Source of the DNA: an uncultured Bacteroidota bacterium
GTDB lineage: Bacteria > Bacteroidota > Bacteroidia > AKYH767-A > 2013-40CM-41-45
NCBI GenBank assembly: GCA_937871435.1
Contig: CALMQM010000015.1
Span: 1-54,005, forward strand
Reading direction: 5' to 3'
DNA length: 54,005 bases
Of the stretch, positions 43,477 to 51,268 are shown one piece after another (within the stretch, counting starts at the first letter, position 1; each line of letters begins with the position of its first letter). The position numbers and the translations under genes are program-made. A model generated the notes under the pieces. The model was not told the DNA's origin and did not search any database. It saw only the letters and a list, made by a program, of their open reading frames with translations.

Positions 43477-44247
43477 ATGAAAAAACACTCATTTTATCCT
43501 TTGTCACTCGTTACCTTTTTGTTGTGGAGCAGTATTGTGTCAGGCCAGCCCTCACAAAAAACAGATTCTATCATTTCCGATATTCTCAAGGAATCCACAG
43601 CAGGCGGACAAGATGATCACGGACTCATGCTCATCAAAAGTGAAAAATACGAGGAAGCGAGTTCATTTTTTTCAAAAGAAATAAGCAAAGATGCAAGCGA
43701 CAGAGATGCGTATTTCAAACGCGGAGTGAGTAACTGGCACCTGAATGATTCATTGAGCGCTTGCCGCGACTGGAGTGCTGTTCTTGCTTTGGGTGATACA
43801 GCGACGTATTTGTTGTTACAAAAAAATTGTCACGGCAACATGGTTTTTGAAGACGATACCGTATCGGCTTCGCGTGCGCGAAAACTATTTATAGCTCCAC
43901 AAACTTCTTCCGCGCCTGGCTACCCTACAACCTTTGCAAAAACAATTGTACAGGAAATGCCTGAGTTCCCCGGAGGTGAAGCAGGATTGATAGATTATTT
44001 CAATAAAAATGTTCATTATCCTAATTCAGCAAAAGAAAAAGGAATTCAGGGTCGGGTATACATCAATTTCATTATCAGCAAAACCGGCAAAGTGATGTAT
44101 CCATATGTAGTGCGAGGTATCGGAGGTGATTGCGATAAAGAAGCGCTTCGGGTGATTCGTCAAATGCCGAACTGGAAACCGGGAAAAGAACAAGGCAAGG
44201 CTGTATTGGTGCGTTATAATTTACCGGTAAAATTTACTATGCAATAA
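43477..44247 (+). CDS. TonB C-terminal domain protein
   Basis: A 256-residue protein from ATG 43477. The N-terminus is a signal peptide or anchor ('YPLSLVTFLLWSSIVSGQ'). The middle (about 45-125) looks like one or two TPR-like helical repeats ('LMLIKSEKYEEASSFFSKEI', 'YFKRGVSNWHLNDSLSACRD'). The C-terminal about 85 residues are a TonB domain ('MPEFPGGEAGLIDYF', 'YPNSAKEKGIQGRVYINF', 'MPNWKPGKEQGK'). This is the common Bacteroidota 'energy transducer TonB' family. There is no typical Pro-rich linker and no adjacent exbB/exbD or TonB-dependent receptor, so real energy-coupling is uncertain. The frame stays open 30 codons upstream, but the signal peptide fixes the start. Confidence 0.82.
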   Translation: MKKHSFYPLSLVTFLLWSSIVSGQPSQKTDSIISDILKESTAGGQDDHGLMLIKSEKYEEASSFFSKEISKDASDRDAYFKRGVSNWHLNDSLSACRDWSAVLALGDTATYLLLQKNCHGNMVFEDDTVSASRARKLFIAPQTSSAPGYPTTFAKTIVQEMPEFPGGEAGLIDYFNKNVHYPNSAKEKGIQGRVYINFIISKTGKVMYPYVVRGIGGDCDKEALRVIRQMPNWKPGKEQGKAVLVRYNLPVKFTMQ

Positions 44248-44577
44248 TTTTAAGGACAGCTATGGCTGTGGAAATTCAGATTTTGTGTTAAATAACAACT
44301 TCATTGTTTTCTGATTTTAAAAACCTGTCACAAACAAAGGGAGAATCACCTTTGGATTTACTTTGAAAACCTTATTTCCTAAGCACAAATCAGATTATTT
44401 TCAAAGAAACTGAATGACCCGAATGCAGAATTGTAAATTTTAAGTCTTTCTTTGAGGAATTTGTATTCCTACTGAAAGCCCTGTCAATTGCGGCTTTGAA
44501 TGACATATTTTTTTTCACAATTCCATGCAGGGGACAAAATTTTCCTATTTTCACGAACAAATTTTAATGAACCCCCT
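44248..44577. other. 330-bp intergenic region
   Basis: No gene is seen. It holds a short hairpin AGGAAT (44455-44460) / ATTCCT (44465-44470) with loop TTGT, which is not followed by a T-run, and the promoter region of the downstream small T9SS cargo. A weak dyad ACAGC/GCTGT lies right after the TonB gene. Confidence 0.5.
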
Positions 44578-45222
44578 ATGAAAAAACTCTCTACTCTCTT
44601 CCTCCTCGTTTTTAGTGTCTTCACACAGGCGCAAACAATTCAGTCCGTAACTATCATTCCTGCCCACCCTACTCCCAATGATCATGTGAAGGTGGTGCTT
44701 GATCTTGCTTTTCCAAGTGGAGGATGTGATGCTCAAAATCTTCAGCATTCATCAAACGGCAGTTCAATCATGACATTCGCATTTCACTGTCTGGGGCCAC
44801 TCACATTCATTTGTTATACGAAGGATACTCTCGACCTCGGTGTATTGCCGGTAGGAACATACACTATTCAAAACAATTTGATGATTGGGAATTCCGGCAT
44901 CACCGGAATTTGCAGCGCATATGTTCAGATGGATCAGCGGGATTTAAATTTCACAGTCACACAAGGCACCGGAATAGCAGAGGTAGCTATCAGTATTCCG
45001 CAGTTGTTGTTTGATGCATCCACTCATACTCTTTCTCTTAAAGCTTCCGACAACAACGACTATCGTGTGGAGCTTTTTGACATCACAGGGAAATCTGTTT
45101 TCGCCAATACTGTTTCTTCAGGAAGAATAAATTATCCGGGTACACTGACAAAAGGAATTTATATCTACTCTATTCGTGTGGGCGACAAACCTCCTTTTTC
45201 AGGAAAAATTCTGATTGACTAA
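44578..45222 (+). CDS. Small secreted protein with weak T9SS-like sorting domain
   Basis: A 214-residue protein from ATG 44578, which starts a good signal peptide ('LSTLFLLVFSVFTQAQ'). The mature part is one beta-sandwich-like domain of about 110 residues ('VTIIPAHPTPNDHVKVVLDL', cysteines near residues 45, 65 and 72). The last 75 residues follow the T9SS pattern 'VELFDITGKSVF' and 'LTKGIYIYSIRV', but the usual Y-P-N-P start is replaced by 'LLFDASTHTLSLKA'. It may be a diverged sorting domain. Function unknown. A strong terminator follows. Confidence 0.75.
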   Translation: MKKLSTLFLLVFSVFTQAQTIQSVTIIPAHPTPNDHVKVVLDLAFPSGGCDAQNLQHSSNGSSIMTFAFHCLGPLTFICYTKDTLDLGVLPVGTYTIQNNLMIGNSGITGICSAYVQMDQRDLNFTVTQGTGIAEVAISIPQLLFDASTHTLSLKASDNNDYRVELFDITGKSVFANTVSSGRINYPGTLTKGIYIYSIRVGDKPPFSGKILID

Positions 45223-45236
45223 TGTCCATGATTTTT

Positions 45237-45271
45237 AAAAACATCCGAAGGATTCTTCTTCGGATGTTTTT
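45237..45271 (+). terminator. Intrinsic terminator after the small T9SS cargo gene
   Basis: A perfect 14-bp stem AAAAACATCCGAAG (45237-45250) / CTTCGGATGTTTTT (45258-45271) with a 7-nt loop and a T-run, 15 bp past the stop codon. Confidence 0.93.
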
Positions 45272-45376
45272 TATTTTGCCAATTCGTGTTTTTTCATAAG
45301 TTTGTATAAGTTCTGGTTTGTTAAATTCTCTGTTCCAGTCTTTGCAATTGACTCGTTCAAATAGAGTACATCTTAT

Positions 45377-45393
45377 GTAAACATTTTGTTTAC
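45377..45393. promoter_or_regulatory. Palindrome GTAAACA-TTT-TGTTTAC, possible operator
   Basis: A perfect 7-bp dyad separated by three bases, about 40 bp upstream of the GEVED protein gene. TATCTTTC (45416-45423; one mismatch to the -7 box) lies between it and the ATG. The same GTAAACA core sits in the arms of the hairpin at 3307-3350, which may be chance. Confidence 0.25.
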
Positions 45394-45430
45394 TAATCAT
45401 ATTGTCCAATCCTTTTATCTTTCTCACATC

Positions 45431-48400
45431 ATGAAACACATTACACCGAAAAATTATTTGTTTACCGCCCGGGTCTGCAGGAAATTTTTCATGCATTCTC
45501 TCATTGCACTCTTGTTGCTATTAGGTTTAAAGTCAGGTTTTGCACAGTCGACTTATTCGGAAGGTTTTGAAACCATGACTGCTTATACTTATCCAAGCAA
45601 TACTATGTGGTTCACACATAACTGGAATGTGTATCCGGATCACGGTACCGGTGGATATTATGGTCTAACTAAAAACATGAACGGTCAAGGACAATGGGAT
45701 GAAGTATACATGACACAATCCATCGGACCTGTAGAAGCAGGATACAGTTTGCAGTTTTCATACAGAATAGTTCAGGATAATAATTATCCTAACAATGCTT
45801 CCACATTGCGCAATGGCGATAGCATCAATGTAGAAATCTCTGTGAATAACGGCCCATGGATTCTACTTGAAACGATAGATTCCACCAATCATATTCCGTC
45901 AACTTCTTTTGTCGTAAAATCCTATTCGTTGTCAGCCTATGCAGGATCAAGTGTTCGGTTGCATTTATACTCTCATGGCGGACTTGCTGCTTCACAAAAC
46001 AATTATTGGATTGATGTGGACAATATTCAAGTGGCAAGTCCTTATTGTATTCCATCCCAAACACATGGTACCATGTATCAATGGAATTATAATCTCGATC
46101 AGGTAAGCATTAACAATTACAATGAGTCTTTCGCGAATTACGTTTCCGATCCCTATGTAGATGTTACGGAAACAACGCACGATCTGAACCTCCGCAGAGG
46201 CACACCATATAAATTGTATGTTACTTGTGGGATTGCTACAGGCAATCATATCGCGGCTTTTATTGATTTTAACGGAGATGGCGATTTTTCTGATAGCGGA
46301 GAAAAGTTGGGCGAATACACAAATACCAATAGTAACGAACTTGACAGTATTGCATTTACTGTTCCTTCCGGCGCTACATTGAATCGCTCCAGACTAAGAC
46401 TTCGCTGTTCCATGCTTATAAGCGGAATCACTTCGTGTGTGAACGATGACTACGGACAAACCATTGATATCAATTTGTTCATGACAGATTATTGTATTCC
46501 TCTTGCAAAGGCGTCGCCTTCATTTTACATGAATTATATTGCAATTGACAATGGAAGCAATATGGCGCAGCCTATTCCACCATTTGGTTTTCTTCATTTC
46601 CCGGAAAATCCTCTGAGCAGTTTTACGAATTGTCTTCCACATAGCATCAAAGTCAAAACTGCTCAGTCGTCTGTGCTTACTTATACGGCAGCAGCGTGGA
46701 TCGACTTTAATGATGACAAAGATTTTGATGATGCCGGAGAAAAACTCGGACAACAAAATGTACCTGCTACAGATACAGCAACAATCGTATTTTCCATACC
46801 TGCCAATGCAGCGAACGGAACACATCGCATGCGCATCCGTGCTCAGGAAGGAACGATAACTAACCTGCTTCCTTGTGTGGACGATCAAAAATCCGAAACC
46901 ACTGATTATCCATGTACGATTAATCTGACGTATCCTGTAGTAAACATTAGTGGCAACAATTCTATTTGTGCCGGATCGGCAACCACACTGAGCGCGACCA
47001 GCGGTTATGCAGCTTACCTTTGGTCAGACAATAGTCCGAATACAAGCATCACGGTAAGTCCAACGACCACGACACAATATTCTGTTACAGTAAGTAATTT
47101 GAGTGGCTGTAGTACAACTACGAGTGTAACTGTTACCGTTTCTCCACTCATCACTCCTTCTCTTGCAATAGGAGCGAGTCAAAATCCTGTATGTACGGGA
47201 ACAACAGTGAATTTCATCGGAACAGCTCAGTTTCCGGGAAACAATCCCGGCTATCAGTGGTACCTTGATGGTACTCCTGTGGGAGGAAACAGTCTCACCT
47301 ATTCACATTTATTCAGTGCTGCAGGAAGTTATGATGTATACCTGGAACTCACAAGTAATGCAGCGTGTCTGGCTGATACTGTTGTTCAGTCTTCAACAGT
47401 AACTATTGTTGTTTCAACTACCACTACGCCTGCAATCAGTATTTACACGACTCCTTCTACATCCGTTTGTCTTGGGGATAGTCTGGTATGCCATACAAGC
47501 ATTCAGGCTGGTGGTAGTGCTCCGCAATTTGAGTGGTTTATAGATGGAATTTCTTCCGGTAGCGACAGCACATTTACAAGTACGTCACTCAGTGCAGCGA
47601 ATCATCTTATTTCATGCACGCTCACTTCAAATGATATTTGTGCAAGCAGTCCTACAGCCCAGTCACAAACACTTTCAATTAATGTGAATCCGGTTGTGCA
47701 GCCGGCACTTTCTATTCAGCACAGCGGGGGAACTTCATTGTGTTCCGGTTCTGTTGATTCATTTTCGGCAACCGCGATTTCCGGTGCGGGAAGTTCGCCG
47801 GTGTATGAATGGCTGGTAGATGGCGCTGTTGTATCCGGAGGAATCAATTACGATTTTGTACAGGCAAATGCCGGTACTTACCAGGTGGCCTGTGTGCTAC
47901 ATTCAAATGAAACCTGTGCACGACCTGATAGTGCTGTGTCTTCCACTGTAAATATAACGGCGGAACAAACACCACCTTCTCCGCAGATCAGCACAAGCGC
48001 AGGCGGCGACTCTCTCATTTCTTCTGTGAATGATGCCGGATTTCAATACACCTGGCTCCTGGATGGACAGATTATTTCCACAGGATCGCAGGCAGGAATT
48101 CAATGCACAGGAAGTGGAATTTACTCCTTGCTGCTTTCAACACCTTCCTGCTCAGGTGATACTTCCAATGTATTGACTGTAATTTGCACAGGAATCGAAA
48201 ATAATTTACTTTCATCCTTGCTTAGGGTGTATCCAAATCCTGTTTTTGATAAACTTCGACTGGATTTTTTACAACCCTTAACAGAAGATATCTTGTTGTC
48301 CATAACTGATCAACTGGGAAGGACTATTGTGCGAGAAACTATCAGAAGAACTATTTCTGCTCATAGTATAGATCTGAATCATTTGACAAATGGAATTTAT

Positions 48401-48463
48401 TTTTTACACATTCATTCGAATGAATCAAAGAATAAAACTGTAACGAAAATAGTGAAGGAATAA
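45431..48463 (+). CDS. Secreted GEVED/PKD-like modular protein with T9SS sorting domain
   Basis: A 1010-residue protein from ATG 45431; the 15 in-frame codons before it are not protein-like. Signal peptide up to about 38 ('LIALLLLLGLKSGFAQ'). Residues about 38-200 form a jelly-roll/MAM-like domain ('YSEGFETMTAY', 'LQFSYRIVQDN'). Two GEVED domains follow (about 200-350 and 350-500), each with an acidic turn ('FIDFNGDGDFSDSGEKLG', 'WIDFNDDKDFDDAGEKLG'). Then come an Ig-like domain and three or four PKD-like repeats (about 500-900; 'YQWYLDGTPVGG', 'FEWFIDGISSGS', 'YEWLVDGAVVSG'). The end is a T9SS type A sorting domain ('RVYPNPVFDKLRL', 'LTNGIYFLHI'). Probably a surface protein binding polymers or matrix. 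Confidence 0.9.
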   Translation: MKHITPKNYLFTARVCRKFFMHSLIALLLLLGLKSGFAQSTYSEGFETMTAYTYPSNTMWFTHNWNVYPDHGTGGYYGLTKNMNGQGQWDEVYMTQSIGPVEAGYSLQFSYRIVQDNNYPNNASTLRNGDSINVEISVNNGPWILLETIDSTNHIPSTSFVVKSYSLSAYAGSSVRLHLYSHGGLAASQNNYWIDVDNIQVASPYCIPSQTHGTMYQWNYNLDQVSINNYNESFANYVSDPYVDVTETTHDLNLRRGTPYKLYVTCGIATGNHIAAFIDFNGDGDFSDSGEKLGEYTNTNSNELDSIAFTVPSGATLNRSRLRLRCSMLISGITSCVNDDYGQTIDINLFMTDYCIPLAKASPSFYMNYIAIDNGSNMAQPIPPFGFLHFPENPLSSFTNCLPHSIKVKTAQSSVLTYTAAAWIDFNDDKDFDDAGEKLGQQNVPATDTATIVFSIPANAANGTHRMRIRAQEGTITNLLPCVDDQKSETTDYPCTINLTYPVVNISGNNSICAGSATTLSATSGYAAYLWSDNSPNTSITVSPTTTTQYSVTVSNLSGCSTTTSVTVTVSPLITPSLAIGASQNPVCTGTTVNFIGTAQFPGNNPGYQWYLDGTPVGGNSLTYSHLFSAAGSYDVYLELTSNAACLADTVVQSSTVTIVVSTTTTPAISIYTTPSTSVCLGDSLVCHTSIQAGGSAPQFEWFIDGISSGSDSTFTSTSLSAANHLISCTLTSNDICASSPTAQSQTLSINVNPVVQPALSIQHSGGTSLCSGSVDSFSATAISGAGSSPVYEWLVDGAVVSGGINYDFVQANAGTYQVACVLHSNETCARPDSAVSSTVNITAEQTPPSPQISTSAGGDSLISSVNDAGFQYTWLLDGQIISTGSQAGIQCTGSGIYSLLLSTPSCSGDTSNVLTVICTGIENNLLSSLLRVYPNPVFDKLRLDFLQPLTEDILLSITDQLGRTIVRETIRRTISAHSIDLNHLTNGIYFLHIHSNESKNKTVTKIVKE

Positions 48464-48490
48464 GTTTGATTGCGATTACCGTTGTAAAAG

Positions 48491-48528
48491 ACAGGGTTTG
48501 AGGTCAGAGTCAAGCCCTGTTTTTTTTT
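48491..48528 (+). terminator. Intrinsic terminator of the GEVED protein gene
   Basis: An 11-bp stem ACAGGGTTTGA (48491-48501) / TCAAGCCCTGT (48510-48520) with one G-U pair and an 8-nt loop, followed by eight T (48521-48528). Confidence 0.93.
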
Positions 48529-48560
48529 GTGCTTATTCATTTTTCAATTCTCCGTCTACC

Positions 48561-48583
48561 TACCTTTGTACATTCTATTTTTG
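48561..48583 (+). promoter_or_regulatory. Two possible -7 boxes of the pirin gene
   Basis: TACCTTTG (48561-48568) and TATTTTTG (48576-48583) both fit TAnnTTTG. The second ends 9 bp before the ATG. No well-placed TTG element is seen for either. Confidence 0.25.
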
Positions 48584-48592
48584 TTCAGGCAA

Positions 48593-49444
48593 ATGAAAAA
48601 CCGTTCTGTATCCGCTGTTATTTATGCATCTCAACATGCAATGGGAAGTATCCTGATTCGTCAACCACTACCCTCCCAGGCACTCGATTATTTCGATCCA
48701 TTTATTCTGCTTCATCATGGCAACAGCAAAGTGGATCCGGATGACCGTGATTCGGGAGTTGGTCCGCATCCGCACCGTGGCTTCGCTCCGGTTTCTTTTT
48801 TATTCAAAGGAGGAATTCACCATCGCGACAGTAGAGGCAACAACAAAGCGGTGATGGCGGGCGGAACACAATGGATGAATGCCGGAATGGGAATCATTCA
48901 CAGCGAACGACCGGTTGAAGGAACAACAGAAATGGAGTTGATTCAAATGTGGATTAATATCCCGGCAAAAAATAAAATGGATGCTCCTTCTTATTTTCCG
49001 GTAGCTAAAGAAGAGTGCCCGGAAATTTTAAGTGATGACAGTAAAATTTCCATGCGCATAGTTTCCGGTGAAATCCTCGGGAAGAAAGGGCCTGTTCCTT
49101 CTCTTACTCCTGTAAATTCAGCCATGATCCATGCTGAAGCAGGTGGATGTTTATTCATTCCTGTTCCGTCTTCACACCACGCATTTGTTTATCTCCTTGA
49201 CGGACAAATTCAATCTGATCCAAATCATACTGCAGATGGATTGCATATGATAGTGTACAAAGAGGATGGCGACGGAATATATTTTGATGCCCGAAAAAAT
49301 ACACGTGCACTATTCATGAGTGGCGAACCAATAGGAGAAAAAATTTTCGCTCAGGGACCATTTGTGATGAATTCCGAAATTCAAATAATGGAAGCTTACC
49401 GCGATTATAGAATGGGGAAAATGGGGATTTTGATTGAAGAATAA
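48593..49444 (+). CDS. Pirin family protein
   Basis: A 283-residue bicupin from ATG 48593. The N-terminal cupin keeps all pirin metal ligands: His59 and His61 in 'GPHPHRGFAPV', and His103 and Glu105 in 'GIIHSERP', matching human pirin His56/58/101/Glu103. The C-terminal cupin is less conserved ('GCLFIPVPSSHHAFVYLLDG'). Iron-bound bacterial pirins can have quercetinase activity, and others regulate metabolism; which holds here is open. It should be cytoplasmic. In-frame codons before the ATG are hydrophobic but overlap the upstream terminator, so I reject the longer start. Single gene after a terminator. Confidence 0.92.
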   Translation: MKNRSVSAVIYASQHAMGSILIRQPLPSQALDYFDPFILLHHGNSKVDPDDRDSGVGPHPHRGFAPVSFLFKGGIHHRDSRGNNKAVMAGGTQWMNAGMGIIHSERPVEGTTEMELIQMWINIPAKNKMDAPSYFPVAKEECPEILSDDSKISMRIVSGEILGKKGPVPSLTPVNSAMIHAEAGGCLFIPVPSSHHAFVYLLDGQIQSDPNHTADGLHMIVYKEDGDGIYFDARKNTRALFMSGEPIGEKIFAQGPFVMNSEIQIMEAYRDYRMGKMGILIEE

Positions 49445-49714
49445 ATATTACGGTCTCTCTTCCGGCTGATGAAGCAGTGTAACTTTATCTATTTCAAAAT
49501 ATTTTTAACCCGCGTATTCAATCTGTTTGAATTGATTTGAATAGTTTCCTCCCAAATTTCAGATTATTTCTTGTACGAACTACTGGTACTTCTTAAACTA
49601 AGACGTGCTTTGCAATTCGGATTTGCATTGTTACGGTAGGAGAGGGATTTCGGATGGATTTTTTATGACCTCAATTCATATATTACACTATTCATATGGA
49701 TTAACACTGAACGA

Positions 49715-51214
49715 TCAATTCCATACACACACTTTTCTGTTCAAAAGAATGCCATTGTTCATACGTACTTGAAGAAAATAAATTCCCGAGTTTAACTTGG
49801 AAAGGGGTTCTATCTTAAAACAATTCTGATTTTCCTTCTGCTGTTGCACTGAAATTAATTCACCCGTCTGAGAAAACAATTGTATCTCTGCAACTTCATT
49901 GCATTTTCCATAGAGGTAAAACAAATCGCTTGCTGGGTTAGGGAAAAGAGTGAAATCGTTTGCAGGTGAAATAATACTTGGAGTACTCGTAATGAGGGAA
50001 TCACATACAGTACTTCCATCAGCATGCAATCTGAAATTGGGAGGGGTTGAAAGTGACCCATTATTCCAGGTGGGTAATCTAACAGAGTGTTGCTGTACAT
50101 CGCATGAAAGTCCTGAACTATCCGGGCTATTTATTGTATGCAAATAAGTAGAGCCTGATCCTCCCATGTTAATGTAAATTTTATCATCTGGTGCGAGTTG
50201 AGCATGATGAAAAACAGTTCCGCCTGCATCCACAAAGCCATCATAAGTAGCGACTAGCACTTTGGCAAGATTCAAATTAGGAGCATTCCAGTCAAATTGA
50301 TACAGGTATTGTTGATGCGAAACATAAACAAGCTCATTGTTTGGAGAAAATGCCACTCCCCCAAACGATGCCGGCCCTGCAAACTGACTGGAGTCTACAG
50401 CACGGAAGTTCGAAAATGTTCCTGAGCAGCGATCAAATTCCATCAGAAATAAACCGTAATGCAAATCCATACGGGCATACCTTGTTCCATCATTTGAAAA
50501 AACAGTTTGCCCTGTCCAGTCTTGTCTTCCGGATACCCTTCCAATATCCTGTGTGAAATGTTGAAGGCCAAATGGAGTGGCAAGAATAATATGATAGCGG
50601 TTACTATGATATTTCGGAACAACTATCCACCAATCTCGTCCATTAGCATGGCGGCATGCTGAAATCTGACCCGGAACCAAGGTGTCTTGAAAAATGGGAA
50701 TGTTTTTTGAAACCACTGCTCCGAGACCATTATCAAGTGTCATGTCCACGACTGAATAATTTAGACTGAAGGGGTGGAAGAGGGATGAGGCTGTGTCAAA
50801 TGTTTCATGAATGATCCAATAAGAATTTGAATTCTGTTCATCAAAAGGCAAGATCATTGCACCTTGAAAAACAGGAAATCCCATTGGCCCATATACATCT
50901 GCAAAATACCCAGCATTTAGATCATCGCCATTTAACATGTGTGAATGATGAGAATTTGCGACATACCACCCATTGGTATAAAACAGCAATTCCCCACTTG
51001 CATCAGTGATGTTTGCAGAAGTAAACGTAAAGTTCATTGTACTGGCATTCATGGTAGCATGGAAATTTCCCGTAATGAAATCGACACTTGTTCCTCCAAA
51101 CATGGGACTACAACAGTTGTAACCTGAAAGCCACAAATTATTAAAGCCTTGCGAAGCACATTTTATGAATGGAATAATTGAAATAAATATCAATATAATA
51201 AATGTCTTTTTCAT
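49715..51214 (-). CDS. Secreted propeller-like protein with T9SS sorting domain
   Basis: A 499-residue protein. Signal peptide 1-21 ('FIILIFISIIPFIKCASQG'). The body (about 25-405) is beta-rich with propeller-like units such as 'GRDWWIVVPKYHSNRYHIIL', 'QTVFSNDGTRYARMD', 'GGVAFSPNNELVYVSHQ' and 'HHAQLAPDDKIYINMGG', typical of YVTN/WD40-like blades. It ends with a T9SS type A sorting domain ('FTLFPNPASDLFYLYG', 'LNSGIYFLQVRMNNG'). The 'Y-N-C-C-S-P' segment after the signal peptide is notable. Similar proteins are widespread in Bacteroidota without known function. The beta-helix protein lies upstream (gap 54 bp), so the two may share a transcript. Confidence 0.85.
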   Translation of the reverse strand: MKKTFIILIFISIIPFIKCASQGFNNLWLSGYNCCSPMFGGTSVDFITGNFHATMNASTMNFTFTSANITDASGELLFYTNGWYVANSHHSHMLNGDDLNAGYFADVYGPMGFPVFQGAMILPFDEQNSNSYWIIHETFDTASSLFHPFSLNYSVVDMTLDNGLGAVVSKNIPIFQDTLVPGQISACRHANGRDWWIVVPKYHSNRYHIILATPFGLQHFTQDIGRVSGRQDWTGQTVFSNDGTRYARMDLHYGLFLMEFDRCSGTFSNFRAVDSSQFAGPASFGGVAFSPNNELVYVSHQQYLYQFDWNAPNLNLAKVLVATYDGFVDAGGTVFHHAQLAPDDKIYINMGGSGSTYLHTINSPDSSGLSCDVQQHSVRLPTWNNGSLSTPPNFRLHADGSTVCDSLITSTPSIISPANDFTLFPNPASDLFYLYGKCNEVAEIQLFSQTGELISVQQQKENQNCFKIEPLSKLNSGIYFLQVRMNNGILLNRKVCVWN

Positions 51215-51268
51215 TCCTATTTTTAGTTAATCTATGTTTGTAAAATGACAGTATTTTCGATACTCATT

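Noticed and set aside
44455..44470. Short AGGAAT-TTGT-ATTCCT hairpin as a terminator
   Set aside because: The stem is only 6 bp, no T-run follows, and it is over 200 bp from the end of the upstream gene.
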